64,000 nt of DNA from Paludibaculum fermentans (GTDB lineage: Bacteria; Acidobacteriota; Terriglobia; Bryobacterales; Bryobacteraceae). The position numbers and the translations under genes were made by a program. Below are positions 34,154 through 43,160 of the stretch, one piece after another. Every line of letters starts with the position of its first letter. Position 1 is the stretch's first letter. The stretch covers positions 3,658,001 through 3,722,000 of the forward strand of contig NZ_CP063849.1 in assembly GCF_015277775.1 (NCBI RefSeq). Reading direction: 5' to 3'. The notes below the pieces were generated by a model. That model saw nothing but the letters and a program-made list of their open reading frames with translations. It made no database searches and was not told the origin of the DNA.

Positions 34154-35128
34154 TTGAAGCCGGCGTTAGTGACTGGCGCTTCGGGGTTTCTCGGCTGGCA
34201 CGTGGCAAACGGGCTGGTCGAGCGAGGCATTCCCGTGCGTGCGATGGCTCGTAAACCGGAGAATCTGCGGGGGTTGGACGTCGAAATCGTGCCGGGTGAC
34301 CTGCGCGACGCGGATTCGCTGCGCAGGGCTGTCAACGGCTGCAGCCTGGTGTTCCATGTGGCTGCGGATTACCGGTTGTGGGTAAAGAATCCGCAGGAGA
34401 TGTACGACTCCAACGTATCCGGGACGAGGAATCTGCTGGGCGCGGCCCGGAAAGCGGGCGTCGAGCGCGTCGTCTACACCAGTACGGTGGGCTGCATTGG
34501 CTTTGTTCCGGGCGGGTTGGGCAACGAGACAACACCCGTGACCCTGGAAGACATGACCGGGCACTACAAGCGGTCGAAATTCCTGGCTGAACAGGAAGCC
34601 CTGCGGTTCGCGCAGGAAGGCTTCCCGGTGGTCATTGTGAATCCCACCGCGCCCGTTGGCGATCACGACGTGAAACCGACGCCGACCGGGCAGACGATTG
34701 TGGATTTCCTGGCCGGACGAATCCCCGCGTTTGTGGATACGGGTTTGAACATCGTCGACGCGCGGGAGACTGCCGAAGGACATTGGCTGGCGTGCGAACG
34801 AGGCAAGTCCGGAGAACGGTACATCCTTGGCAGCGAGAACCTGACGCTGGAGCAGATCCTGGGCAAGCTGGCGGCCATCAGCGGCAAGACCGCGCCCAAG
34901 ACGAGAATTCCGTGGGTGGTTGCCCTGGTGGCCGGCGCGTTTTCAACGGCTTGGGCGAATATCAGCGGGGTGGCTCCGCGCGTTCCACTGGACGCTGTCC
35001 GGATGGCCCGAAAGAGAATGTGGGTGAGTTGCGCCAAGGCAGAGCGGGAGTTGGGGTTCCGTCCCTCGGGCGCCGATCTGGCTCTGCGCAAGGCTGTGAC
35101 CTGGTTTGAGGCAAATGGCTACTGTTGA
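34154..35128 (+). CDS. hpnA: Hopanoid-associated NAD-dependent sugar epimerase HpnA
   Basis: The 324-residue product is an extended short-chain dehydrogenase: TGASGFLGWHV is the NAD loop, YTSTVGCIGF holds the serine region, and the catalytic Y-x3-K lies in HYKRSKFLAE. The GASGFLG start with PTAPVGDHDVKPTPTG matches HpnA-type proteins. It probably acts on the hopanoid side chain or head group, but its reaction is not established. The start is TTG at 34154, with GAGGCG upstream. It overlaps hpnG by 14 bp. Confidence 0.88.
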   Translation: MKPALVTGASGFLGWHVANGLVERGIPVRAMARKPENLRGLDVEIVPGDLRDADSLRRAVNGCSLVFHVAADYRLWVKNPQEMYDSNVSGTRNLLGAARKAGVERVVYTSTVGCIGFVPGGLGNETTPVTLEDMTGHYKRSKFLAEQEALRFAQEGFPVVIVNPTAPVGDHDVKPTPTGQTIVDFLAGRIPAFVDTGLNIVDARETAEGHWLACERGKSGERYILGSENLTLEQILGKLAAISGKTAPKTRIPWVVALVAGAFSTAWANISGVAPRVPLDAVRMARKRMWVSCAKAERELGFRPSGADLALRKAVTWFEANGYC

Positions 35129-35831
35129 CGGCAATCCAATTGTGGCGATCGCCGCCGAAGCCCGCGAGTTTGAAGGGCTGCTCAGGCACGCGTCCTCGTT
35201 GTCGGAACTCGACTGGCCGGTGCAGTTTGCCAGGCGAGCCGAGATCGGCGGTGCGTCGTGGATCCTCTCGGCCAATGGCCCAGGTCCCAGGCTGGCCGGA
35301 GAAGCGGCGGAACTGGCCGCCCGGCAGTGCGAGCCTCGGGCGTTCATCAGTACAGGATTCTGCGGGGCTTTGGACCCCGCGTTGGATGCGTGCCAGGTTT
35401 TTGTCGCCTCCAGCGTGGACGCCAGGGACCAGGGCCGCCAGTTCGATTCGAATCCGACGAATGTGGATGCGCCGCATGCACAGGGCCGACTGCTGTCGGT
35501 GGACCGGGTGGCGGTGACAGCCGCCGAGAAAGCCGCCTTATGGGCGGAAGGATCTTCCGTTGTCGAGATGGAAGCCGCCGCTGTTGCAGATCGGGCGGAA
35601 AGATCGGAAACTCCGTTTTATTGCATCCGCGTCGTAAGTGATACAGCCCGCGATGAGATGCCACTCGATTTCAACTTGTACCGCGACCCGGATGGTCGCT
35701 TTTCGCGCGGACGCATCGTGGCCGCCGCACTAATGCGGCCCGCCTGTTTCGCCGGGCTGATCCGCCTGGACGCCCACTGCCGCCGCGCTTCCACGAATTT
35801 GGGGGATTTCCTTGCCGACTGCCGATTCTAA
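35115..35831 (+). CDS. hpnG: Hopanoid-associated nucleoside phosphorylase HpnG
   Basis: The 238-residue product has the nucleoside phosphorylase/MTAN pattern: AAEAREFEGLL, NGPGPRLA, STGFCGALDP and SSVVEMEAAAVA. HpnG removes adenine from adenosylhopane to give ribosylhopane. Its partner HpnH, which makes adenosylhopane, is not in this window and should be elsewhere in the genome. The ATG at 35115 has GAGG upstream and lies within the hpnA end. The downstream dehydrogenase gene starts 20 bp before the stop. Confidence 0.84.
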   Translation: MATVDGNPIVAIAAEAREFEGLLRHASSLSELDWPVQFARRAEIGGASWILSANGPGPRLAGEAAELAARQCEPRAFISTGFCGALDPALDACQVFVASSVDARDQGRQFDSNPTNVDAPHAQGRLLSVDRVAVTAAEKAALWAEGSSVVEMEAAAVADRAERSETPFYCIRVVSDTARDEMPLDFNLYRDPDGRFSRGRIVAAALMRPACFAGLIRLDAHCRRASTNLGDFLADCRF

Positions 35832-36912
35832 AGTGAACGGTTCTCCCAACGGCACGATGATGGCCGCCGTTTATACCGGCCAGGGCCACATTAGTGTGGA
35901 GCCCGTACCCGTGCCTCAGATCGGACCTGGAGAGATTCTGGTTCGAGTGGAGGCCTGTGGCATCTGCCACACGGATTTGAAGAAGGTGGAGCATGACCTG
36001 CTGCCGCCGCCGCGGATCTACGGGCATGAGTCCGCTGGTGTAGTTGTACAGGTGGGTGAAGGTGTTACCAAGTACCGTACAGGCGATCGCGTAATCGCTT
36101 TCCACCACATTCCTTGTAAGAAATGTTTTTATTGCTCGAAGAAACTGTACGCACAGTGCGAAACTTACAAGAGGGTCGGCATTACGGCCGGGTTTGAGCC
36201 TGCCGGCGGCGGATTCTCCCAGTACATCCGGGTGATGGATTGGATTGTTCGCGACGGGGTCGAATTGATCCCTGAGGGTGTGTCGTTCGAGGTCGCAAGT
36301 TTCGTTGAGCCCGTGAATACCTGCCTGAAGGCGGTCGTGGAGATGAATCCGCAACCCGGGGATGTGGTGCTGGTTCAGGGCCAGGGGCCGATTGGGCTAT
36401 TGTTTACCATGCTGGTGAAGCGGACTGGGGCCACCGTACTGGCAACGGACGCGATTCCAGAACGTCTGGCGCTGTCCCGCAAGTTCGGGGCGTCTGAATC
36501 GTGGGATCCGCGCACGGAGGATGTTGCGCGGTTATGTAAGGCATTGACGGAGGGTCGCGGCGTGGACCAGGTATTCGTCGCCGCCTCGGCCAAAGGGATT
36601 GTCGATCAGGCGATAGCCTCATCGCGTCCTGGAGGCAAAATCTTGCTGTTTGCGCAGACCAGTGACACGGAAAGAATCGAACTCTCCGGCGCTGACATCT
36701 GCAAGTTGGAGCGGACGCTGTTAGGGTGTTACAGCGCTTCGGTCGATCTTCAGGCCGAGTCCGCACGATTGGTATTTAGCGGGGATTTGCCAGTGGAAGA
36801 TTTGGTTTCTCACAGACTTCCGCTCTCTGAGATCCGGGAAGGCATTGTCCTGGCGTTGCATCCGGACGGCAAATCGTTGAAAATAATGGTTCAGCCACAG
36901 AGGTTGTCTTAA
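35812..36912 (+). CDS. Zinc-dependent MDR alcohol dehydrogenase 1 in the hopanoid operon
   Basis: The 366-residue product has the MDR catalytic zinc ligands CGICHTD and YGHESAG and a structural-zinc-like loop CKKCFYCSKKLYAQC. The nucleotide-binding fold is around VLVQGQGPIGLLF. The start is a TTG at 35812 with GGGGGA eight bases upstream, inside the hpnG end. Substrate unknown. Its position between hpnG and hpnC suggests oxidation or reduction of a hopanoid side chain such as ribosylhopane, which is inference. The related gene follows immediately. Confidence 0.82.
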   Translation: MPTADSKVNGSPNGTMMAAVYTGQGHISVEPVPVPQIGPGEILVRVEACGICHTDLKKVEHDLLPPPRIYGHESAGVVVQVGEGVTKYRTGDRVIAFHHIPCKKCFYCSKKLYAQCETYKRVGITAGFEPAGGGFSQYIRVMDWIVRDGVELIPEGVSFEVASFVEPVNTCLKAVVEMNPQPGDVVLVQGQGPIGLLFTMLVKRTGATVLATDAIPERLALSRKFGASESWDPRTEDVARLCKALTEGRGVDQVFVAASAKGIVDQAIASSRPGGKILLFAQTSDTERIELSGADICKLERTLLGCYSASVDLQAESARLVFSGDLPVEDLVSHRLPLSEIREGIVLALHPDGKSLKIMVQPQRLS

Positions 36913-37953
36913 GTGAACAAGCAGATGATGGCCGCCGTGCTCTACGGGCGTGAACAGGTGCGCGTAGAACAGGTGTCCGTGCCTCAAATTGAAAAAGGCG
37001 ACGTGCTCGTGCGCGTGCGGGCCGCACTCACGTGCGGTACCGACGTGAAGGTTTTCCGTCGCGGGTATCACGCAAAAATGATCGTCCCGCCGGCCCTGTT
37101 CGGACATGAGTTGGCGGGCGACATCGTCGCCGTAGGCGAGCATGTGGAAGGCTTCCACGCGGGTCAGCGCGTCGTGGCAGCTAACTCAGCGCCCTGCCTG
37201 AACTGTTTCTATTGCCGCAAAGGTCTGGAGAATCTCTGCGAGGACCTGTTGTTCAACAACGGGGCCTACGCGGAGTTCATTCGTATTCCCGCCCGTATCG
37301 TCCAGCGGAACCTCTACGAGATTCCCGGTCATCTGGGTTACCCCGATGCCGCACTGATCGAGCCGCTGGCTTGCGTCTTAAAGGGACTGGAAGAGACCCA
37401 TGTGCGCCCCGGCGACAACGTCGTGGTGATTGGACAGGGTCCGATCGGACTGATGTTCGTCCGCCTCGCAAAAGTCTACGGCGCCAGGGTGATTGCCCTG
37501 GGCCGCCGCACTTCCCAACTCGATCGCGCCCTCCGCATGGGCGCGCACGATGCCCTGCTCAATACCGACGCCGAGGATGTCATGCGCCAGGTGCGCGGGC
37601 TCACCGGCGGCTATGGCGCCGATGTCGTCATCGAAGCGGTGGGCAACCCGGAAACCTGGGAACTCGCCGTCCGCCTGCTGCGCCGTGGAGGCACCGCCCA
37701 GTTCTTCGGCGGCTGTCCCAGCGATACGCGCATTATGCTCGAGACGCAGGTCCTGCACTATAGCGAAATCAAGTGCGTGGCCAGTTTCCACCACACGCCT
37801 TCCTACATCCGCAAAGCTCTCGACATCGTCAGCCGCGGCGACATCACCGCCCGTGATTTCGTCAACCGGGAAGAGCCGCTCACCAACCTGCTCGAAGTGA
37901 TGCGCCACCTGATGAGCCACAACGGCCACATGAAGACGGCGATCATTCCCTAA
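36913..37953 (+). CDS. Zinc-dependent MDR alcohol dehydrogenase 2 in the hopanoid operon
   Basis: The 346-residue product has the zinc loop APCLNCFYCRKGLENLC, the catalytic-zinc regions LTCGTDVK and FGHELAG, and the Rossmann segment VVVIGQGPIGLMFV. It starts with GTG directly after the stop of the preceding dehydrogenase gene. The two proteins share the family fold but are clearly different sequences, so they are paralogues or subunits rather than a recent duplication. The sorbitol-dehydrogenase-like loop pattern fits a polyol or sugar alcohol substrate. Role in hopanoid side-chain chemistry is inferred only from position. Confidence 0.82.
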   Translation: MNKQMMAAVLYGREQVRVEQVSVPQIEKGDVLVRVRAALTCGTDVKVFRRGYHAKMIVPPALFGHELAGDIVAVGEHVEGFHAGQRVVAANSAPCLNCFYCRKGLENLCEDLLFNNGAYAEFIRIPARIVQRNLYEIPGHLGYPDAALIEPLACVLKGLEETHVRPGDNVVVIGQGPIGLMFVRLAKVYGARVIALGRRTSQLDRALRMGAHDALLNTDAEDVMRQVRGLTGGYGADVVIEAVGNPETWELAVRLLRRGGTAQFFGGCPSDTRIMLETQVLHYSEIKCVASFHHTPSYIRKALDIVSRGDITARDFVNREEPLTNLLEVMRHLMSHNGHMKTAIIP

Positions 37954-38011
37954 GGCTGTTGCGATCAGCGTGCAACTGCAACCCGTAGAGTTTCTGAAAT
38001 CGCAGGAAGCC

Positions 38012-38887
38012 ATGACAAAAGCCTGGTCCACCGACCAGGCTTTGTCGTATACACACTGGCTGGCGACCCACCACTACGAGAACTTCAACGTGGTGAGCTT
38101 CCTGCTGCCCAAGCACCTGCACCAGGATTTCTACAACGTGTACTCGTTCTGCCGCTGGTCAGACGACCTGGGCGATGAGATTGGCGACACACAGGAGAGC
38201 CTGCGCCTGCTCAATTGGTGGCGCGGCGAGTTGCGCGGCCTGTACGAAGGCGTCAAACCTACCCATCCTGTATTCGTCGCGCTTGCTTTGACCATCGAGC
38301 GGCACGAACTACCCATCGACCCGTTCGACAATCTACTTACAGCGTTCATCCAGGACCAGACAGTCACCCGCTACGACGACTGGGCCGGGGTCATGGACTA
38401 CTGCGTCAACTCCGCGAATCCCGTGGGCCGCCTGGTGCTGATGTTGTGCGGTTATCGGGACGAAGAGCGGTTCCGCCTCTCGGATGCCACCTGCTCCGCC
38501 CTGCAGCTAGCCAACTTCTGGCAGGACGTCACGGTGGACCTCAAGAAGGATCGCGTCTACCTGCCGCTGGACCTGTTCCGCAAGCACGGCTACACAGAGG
38601 AGGAGTTGTTCGCGCACAGGAACACCCCGGCCTTCCGCAAAGTGATGGTGGAAGCGGTGGACTACGCGCAGCAGCTGTTTGAGACCGGCCTGCCGCTGGT
38701 GGGCAAGCTGGACCGCCGCCTGGCGCTGGACATCGACCTCTTCAGCCGCGGCGGGATGAAGGTACTGGACAAGATCCGGGCGCAAGACTACGACGTATTG
38801 AAAGGACGGCCCGTGGTTTCGAAGCCAGAGCGGGTGGTGCTGCTGCTGCGCAGCCTGCTGCGCGCGGCCGTGTCGAAAGCCGCATGA
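38012..38887 (+). CDS. hpnC: Hydroxysqualene synthase HpnC
   Basis: The product of about 291 residues is a trans-isoprenyl diphosphate synthase-like protein: HHYENFNVVSFLLP is typical of HpnC, FCRWSDDLGDEIGD is the first Asp-rich motif and FWQDVTVDLKKDR the second. HpnC converts presqualene diphosphate to hydroxysqualene in the HpnCDE route. The ATG at 38012 is preferred because AGGAAG precedes it; a GTG at 37970 would add 14 residues. It overlaps hpnD by 4 bp. Confidence 0.92.
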   Translation: MTKAWSTDQALSYTHWLATHHYENFNVVSFLLPKHLHQDFYNVYSFCRWSDDLGDEIGDTQESLRLLNWWRGELRGLYEGVKPTHPVFVALALTIERHELPIDPFDNLLTAFIQDQTVTRYDDWAGVMDYCVNSANPVGRLVLMLCGYRDEERFRLSDATCSALQLANFWQDVTVDLKKDRVYLPLDLFRKHGYTEEELFAHRNTPAFRKVMVEAVDYAQQLFETGLPLVGKLDRRLALDIDLFSRGGMKVLDKIRAQDYDVLKGRPVVSKPERVVLLLRSLLRAAVSKAA

Positions 38888-39729
38888 GCCGTCTGGCCGC
38901 GTCCTATGCCCATTGCGTCGCAGTCGCTCGCGCACGGGCCAAGAACTTCTACTACTCGTTCCTCGTCCTGCCGGAAGAGAAGCGGCTCGCCATGTGCGCC
39001 ATTTACGCCTTCATGCGCGAATGCGACGACCTCAGTGATGAAGCCGGAGCGAGCCTGTCGAACATCGCCGGCTGGCGCGCGCAGATGGTGCAGACGCTCA
39101 CCGGTCCGCCCGCCGATCATCCTGTCTGGCCCGCTTTTCAGGATGTGGTCCGCAAGTATCGCGTCCCTGCCCAGTATTTCCACGAGATGATCGACGGCGT
39201 CTCCAGCGACCTGGAGCCGCGCAAGGTGGAGACATTCGACGAGCTCTACCGCTACTGCTACCTCGTGGCCTCGGTGGTGGGTTTGACCACGATTCACATT
39301 TTCGGGTTCGACGATCCGCGCGCGCTGGCGCTGGCGGAGAAGTGCGGCATCGCGTTCCAGCTTACGAACATCATCCGCGACGTCCGCGAGGACGCGGTCA
39401 ACCAGCGGGTGTACCTGCCGTCCGAGGACCTGGCGCGCTTCGGGGTGACGCCCGAAGCACTGGCTGGCCCCGTGACGACTCCGGAGATCCGCCAACTGCT
39501 GGAGTTCGAAGGGGCACGGGCGCAGCGCTACTACGCGGAGTCAAGGCCGTTGATCGCGATGATGCGGGAAGACAGCCAGCCGGCGCTGTGGGCGCTCATC
39601 GAGATCTACTCGCAACTGCTGAACCGCATCCAGCAGCGCGGCTACGACGTGATGCCTGGCAAGATCCGACTGTCGACCTCAGAGAAAATGACGGTGCTGG
39701 CCCGCGCCTGGCTGCGCCGCTTGTTCTAG
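38884..39729 (+). CDS. hpnD: Presqualene diphosphate synthase HpnD
   Basis: The 281-residue product has AKNFYYSFLVLPEEKR, the Asp-rich FMRECDDLSDEAG, and the second motif LTNIIRDVREDAVNQRVYLP, all standard for HpnD. It joins two farnesyl diphosphates to presqualene diphosphate, the step before HpnC. The ATG overlaps the hpnC stop (ATGA). An MFS gene begins 45 bp downstream. Confidence 0.94.
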   Translation: MSRLAASYAHCVAVARARAKNFYYSFLVLPEEKRLAMCAIYAFMRECDDLSDEAGASLSNIAGWRAQMVQTLTGPPADHPVWPAFQDVVRKYRVPAQYFHEMIDGVSSDLEPRKVETFDELYRYCYLVASVVGLTTIHIFGFDDPRALALAEKCGIAFQLTNIIRDVREDAVNQRVYLPSEDLARFGVTPEALAGPVTTPEIRQLLEFEGARAQRYYAESRPLIAMMREDSQPALWALIEIYSQLLNRIQQRGYDVMPGKIRLSTSEKMTVLARAWLRRLF

Positions 39730-39774
39730 CCTGAACCCGGAATGCCGCTGGCTGCGTTCCAATAGGATATGTCC

Positions 39775-40971
39775 ATGCGCCGCCTGGCGGACTGGCTGGG
39801 GATTAATCGCGCCGCTCTTGGCGTGCTCGTCGTCGTGGGCGGGCTCGGTCTCTCAGAGGAGATCTGGCGGAACTTCCTTTCCATCTACCTCAACGTGAAG
39901 ACCGGCGACCTGGCGAAGGCCGTCGGCTACATGGGCATCTACTCCTTCCTGGAGAATCTCGTGGAGGGGCTGGGCTACTTCCTGGGCGGGACCTTCGCGC
40001 ACCGCCTGGGTCCGCGCGTGGCGCTGGCGATCTCCGCCGTGCCGATGACGGTGGGGTTCACTTTGCTGCTGTCGCTGCACCAGCCATGGGCCATCGTGAT
40101 CGGAGCGCTGCTGTTGACCAGTTGGGATCCGCTGTCGGTCCCCGCAACGTTCGAGGTGGTGGGCAGCGAAGTCGCGGCCAACCGCCGGAACATCGCCTTC
40201 TCCGTGCAGAGCATCCAGAAGCGGATCCCTAAGATTATCGGTCCGCTGATCGGTGGCGTGGTCTTTGCGATCGGGTACTGGGCGAATCTCTGGCTGGCGG
40301 TGGGCGTACTGGCCGCATCGGTGATCGCACAGATCACCCTGCTGGGCCGCATGAAGCCGATGCCGGAGCCCGATCCCATGCCGGCCCGCCAGGTGCTCGC
40401 CTCCATCCCGCCGGACCTGAAGCGCCTGCTGACGGCCGAGATCTTTCTTCGCTGGGGCGACTGGTTCGTACGAGATTTCGCCGCCCTGTATGTGGTGGCG
40501 GTGTTGGGCCGCACTCCGGCCGAGTACGGCCTGCTGGCCTCGCTGACCGCCTTCACCTCACTACTTACCTACATTCCTGTCGGCAAGCTGGCCGACCGCT
40601 CTTCCAGCATGAAGCCGTTCATTGGAATCACGTTTGTCCTGTTCACGCTGTTCCCGTTCTCGTTGACGCTGCTGCCGAAGACCGGGCTGCCGATCATGAC
40701 AGCACTCTGCATTACGTTCGTCCTGAACGGTTTGCGCGAGATTGGAGAACCGGCCCGGAAGGCAGCCATCACGGCTGGAATGCCGCCGCGCATCCGGGCA
40801 CGCGCCGTGGGTCTCTACTGGGGGCTGCGATCGCTTTTCTTCTGCCCTGCCCCACTGGCGGCGGTCTGGCTGTGGAGACACGTCGGCCCCGAATGGACCT
40901 TTCTCACCGGAGGCGCGATTGGCCTCTGCGGGACGGCCTGGTTCCTACTGCGAGTGCGGCTAGCAAAATAG
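39775..40971 (+). CDS. MFS transporter at the end of the hopanoid operon
   Basis: The 398-residue product has about 12 hydrophobic helices and MFS loops such as FAHRLGPRVALA and KLADRSSSMKPF. The start at 39775 is preferred because AGGA lies seven bases before it; the ATG at 39769 is too close to that site. It lies 45 bp after hpnD on the same strand and may be co-transcribed. The substrate is unknown. Known hopanoid export uses the RND-like HpnN, so a hopanoid role would be new and is speculative. It overlaps the convergent YfhO-like gene by 68 bp. Confidence 0.8.
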   Translation: MRRLADWLGINRAALGVLVVVGGLGLSEEIWRNFLSIYLNVKTGDLAKAVGYMGIYSFLENLVEGLGYFLGGTFAHRLGPRVALAISAVPMTVGFTLLLSLHQPWAIVIGALLLTSWDPLSVPATFEVVGSEVAANRRNIAFSVQSIQKRIPKIIGPLIGGVVFAIGYWANLWLAVGVLAASVIAQITLLGRMKPMPEPDPMPARQVLASIPPDLKRLLTAEIFLRWGDWFVRDFAALYVVAVLGRTPAEYGLLASLTAFTSLLTYIPVGKLADRSSSMKPFIGITFVLFTLFPFSLTLLPKTGLPIMTALCITFVLNGLREIGEPARKAAITAGMPPRIRARAVGLYWGLRSLFFCPAPLAAVWLWRHVGPEWTFLTGGAIGLCGTAWFLLRVRLAK

Positions 40972-43107
40972 CGCCCAGCGCAAAAAGGGCCGGGCCGCGG
41001 TAGACGGCCCTGGGCCGGTAGTTCAATTCGACCTGGGATGTGCCAGCCTCGACGACGATGCCCTGCAGGCCCGCGTATGCGGCCAGGATGCCGGCGGCCC
41101 TGCCGTTGACGGACGCGATCCAGTTGGGATCGTTCTCCTGTGAGACCACCAGGAGCGAGCGGCAGGGCGAGTCGGCCTGGATGAGCCAGCGCGATGAGAT
41201 CCGCTCGACGATGCGGGCTGAGCCGCCTTCACAGGAGCCCAGTGGCACCGGCGCTGCGGTCACAGCTACCTTTTTGACGTCGAGACCTCCAAACTTCAGC
41301 AGATTCCAGAGTTCAGCTGAGTCTCGCGCCTGCGCCGTCTCGTGTACCAACCGGACCATCGGCACCGCGCGTGGGTTCTCGAAGACCTGCCAACCCGCCG
41401 CGCCTGTGAACACCGGCTCGCCGAGCCCTCTGGGCGTCGTTCTGCTGATGAAGTAGCGAGCCGAGAGCAGGTCAATGAAGCGTTCCGCTCCAAAGAGAGT
41501 AAAGACATCCGAGGTGATGCCGCAATAGCCGCGCGTCTGCTCGATGCCTTCCCAATCGCCGAGATTGAAGGGGACTTCGGCGGGATCGGCATGAACCCGG
41601 CCTGCGCCTCCGCGGCTCTTCACAAACTGCGCCGCGTCGTGAATACCGCTCAACGAAGGGAGGAGAGTCCATTGCTCGCGATGTTTGAAATGCTGATTCG
41701 CATGGCCGCTGAGTTCCATGATGAGCACGAAAGCGAGCAGCCCCTGGAAGAGTCCCTGGCCGATGAGACGCCGCCGCCGCAAAGCACCGAGTGCGCTGAG
41801 AGCCAGGCAGCCCATGGCCAGCCACGAGAGACGCTCATACGCGCTGCTCTGCTCCGGCCGGATGCCCTGAGCGAGGGCCACGAAGAGCAGGATGAACCCG
41901 CCCAGCGCACAGACACTCTTCGCGAGCCTGCCGAGGTGGGCGCGGTGAAAACGCAGGGCGTCCCAGCCGATGGCCGTCAATGCCGACAGGGCCAGGGTAT
42001 TCACGACCACGGCGGCGGCCGGCATGCGGGCCTTCTCGACGAACGGAAGCAGGGCGTACGCCAGTCCGTGGACAAGGCTGAATCCCCCCAACGCAAAGAC
42101 GAAGCCGCCCACGGCCATCACGGCCAGGATCCGGACGTTCTGCCGTTTCCATCGCCGCCACACGGCCCACAGGGCCAAGGTCAGAGCCGTCACGCCGACA
42201 TACGGGCTGACGTGTGCGAACGAGTCGCGCAAGACCAGCCCGAGGACAGACTGCGGCGTCAGCGAATGATTCTCGTGAACGAGATACGGGACCTTCTGCG
42301 CCCACTCCACGGGGTTCTCACTGCCGACCCAGCGCAGGGCCCGGCGGCCATACTCCATGGCGGGTAAAATCTGCGGAGCCCCAATCAGGCCGCTGAATAC
42401 CGCGCAGCACACCACGGCGGCCAGGCCGCGCCGCCATCCCGTGCGCGAACGGAAGCACTCAGAGAACCAAAGGCCGCCTAGCACGAGGGTCATGAAGACC
42501 GGCACCTGATGATGGCCGCCCAGCCAGCCGAGTCCGAGCATCGCGCCCGACCAGGCTGCATTGCGGAAGAGATGCCCGGTGCGTGTGTAGCGGAAGTAGA
42601 ACAGCAGCGTCAGGGGAGCCGGCAAAGCCGAGTTCAGCATCTGCACCCAGTCGGTTGAACCCGCGTAGCCGCCTAGCGTCCAGACTGCGGCTCCTGCCAA
42701 CGAAGCGGGCAGGCTGCAGCGCAGTTCGCGGCAGAGGAGGTAACCGGCCAGGGCAGCCAGAAGTGGATGAAGACGAACTGCCAATGCAGGGTCTTCAGAG
42801 CGAACAGCCCGTCCTTCAAAGGCACCAGCGCGGCCAGCACGGTGACCGGATGCAGAACGCCCGGCTGGCTCTGGCCGATCAGGGACTGCCCGGCCCAATG
42901 GTAAGGATCCCACAGCGGCACGTGCCCGGAGTGCCACTCGCGCGCCTGGACGGCCATCCAGGGCAGCACCTGATTCACCATGTCCGGCGAATCGGCAAAC
43001 GTGTACTGCGATGAAAGGATGAGTTTCCAGTACACGAGCACCAGGGCGCCGGCACACACTACCGCCGCCAGCAGGAAGGTGGCCCAGGTCTGCCGCCGCA
43101 GATCCAT
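40904..43107 (-). pseudogene. YfhO-like multi-pass membrane protein, interrupted by a frameshift
   Basis: The N-terminal part (43107 down to about 42762) reads MDLRRQTWATFLLAA and on to LYWK-type YfhO words, TFADSPDMVNQ, LWDPYHWAG and QPGVLHPVTVL. From about 42760 the coherent protein continues in another frame (LAALAGYLLCREL, GGYAGSTDW, LGGHHQVPVFM). Re-reading one base at 42760 gives HFLAALAGYLL, so a single C seems to be missing from a CC pair. The joined protein would be about 735 residues with many helices and a C-terminal soluble part. YfhO proteins act in glycosylation of lipoteichoic or related polymers; here the role is unknown. It is either a real lesion or a sequencing error. Confidence 0.72.
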
Positions 43108-43160
43108 TCAGTTGATGCCGTCCCAATGAGGAATGCCCAGGGCGGAGCGGCGGCCAGAAG

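Noticed and set aside
42745-42775. Programmed -1 frameshift in the YfhO-like gene
   Set aside because: No X-XXY-YYZ slippery sequence and no downstream stem were seen; a missing base explains the shift better.
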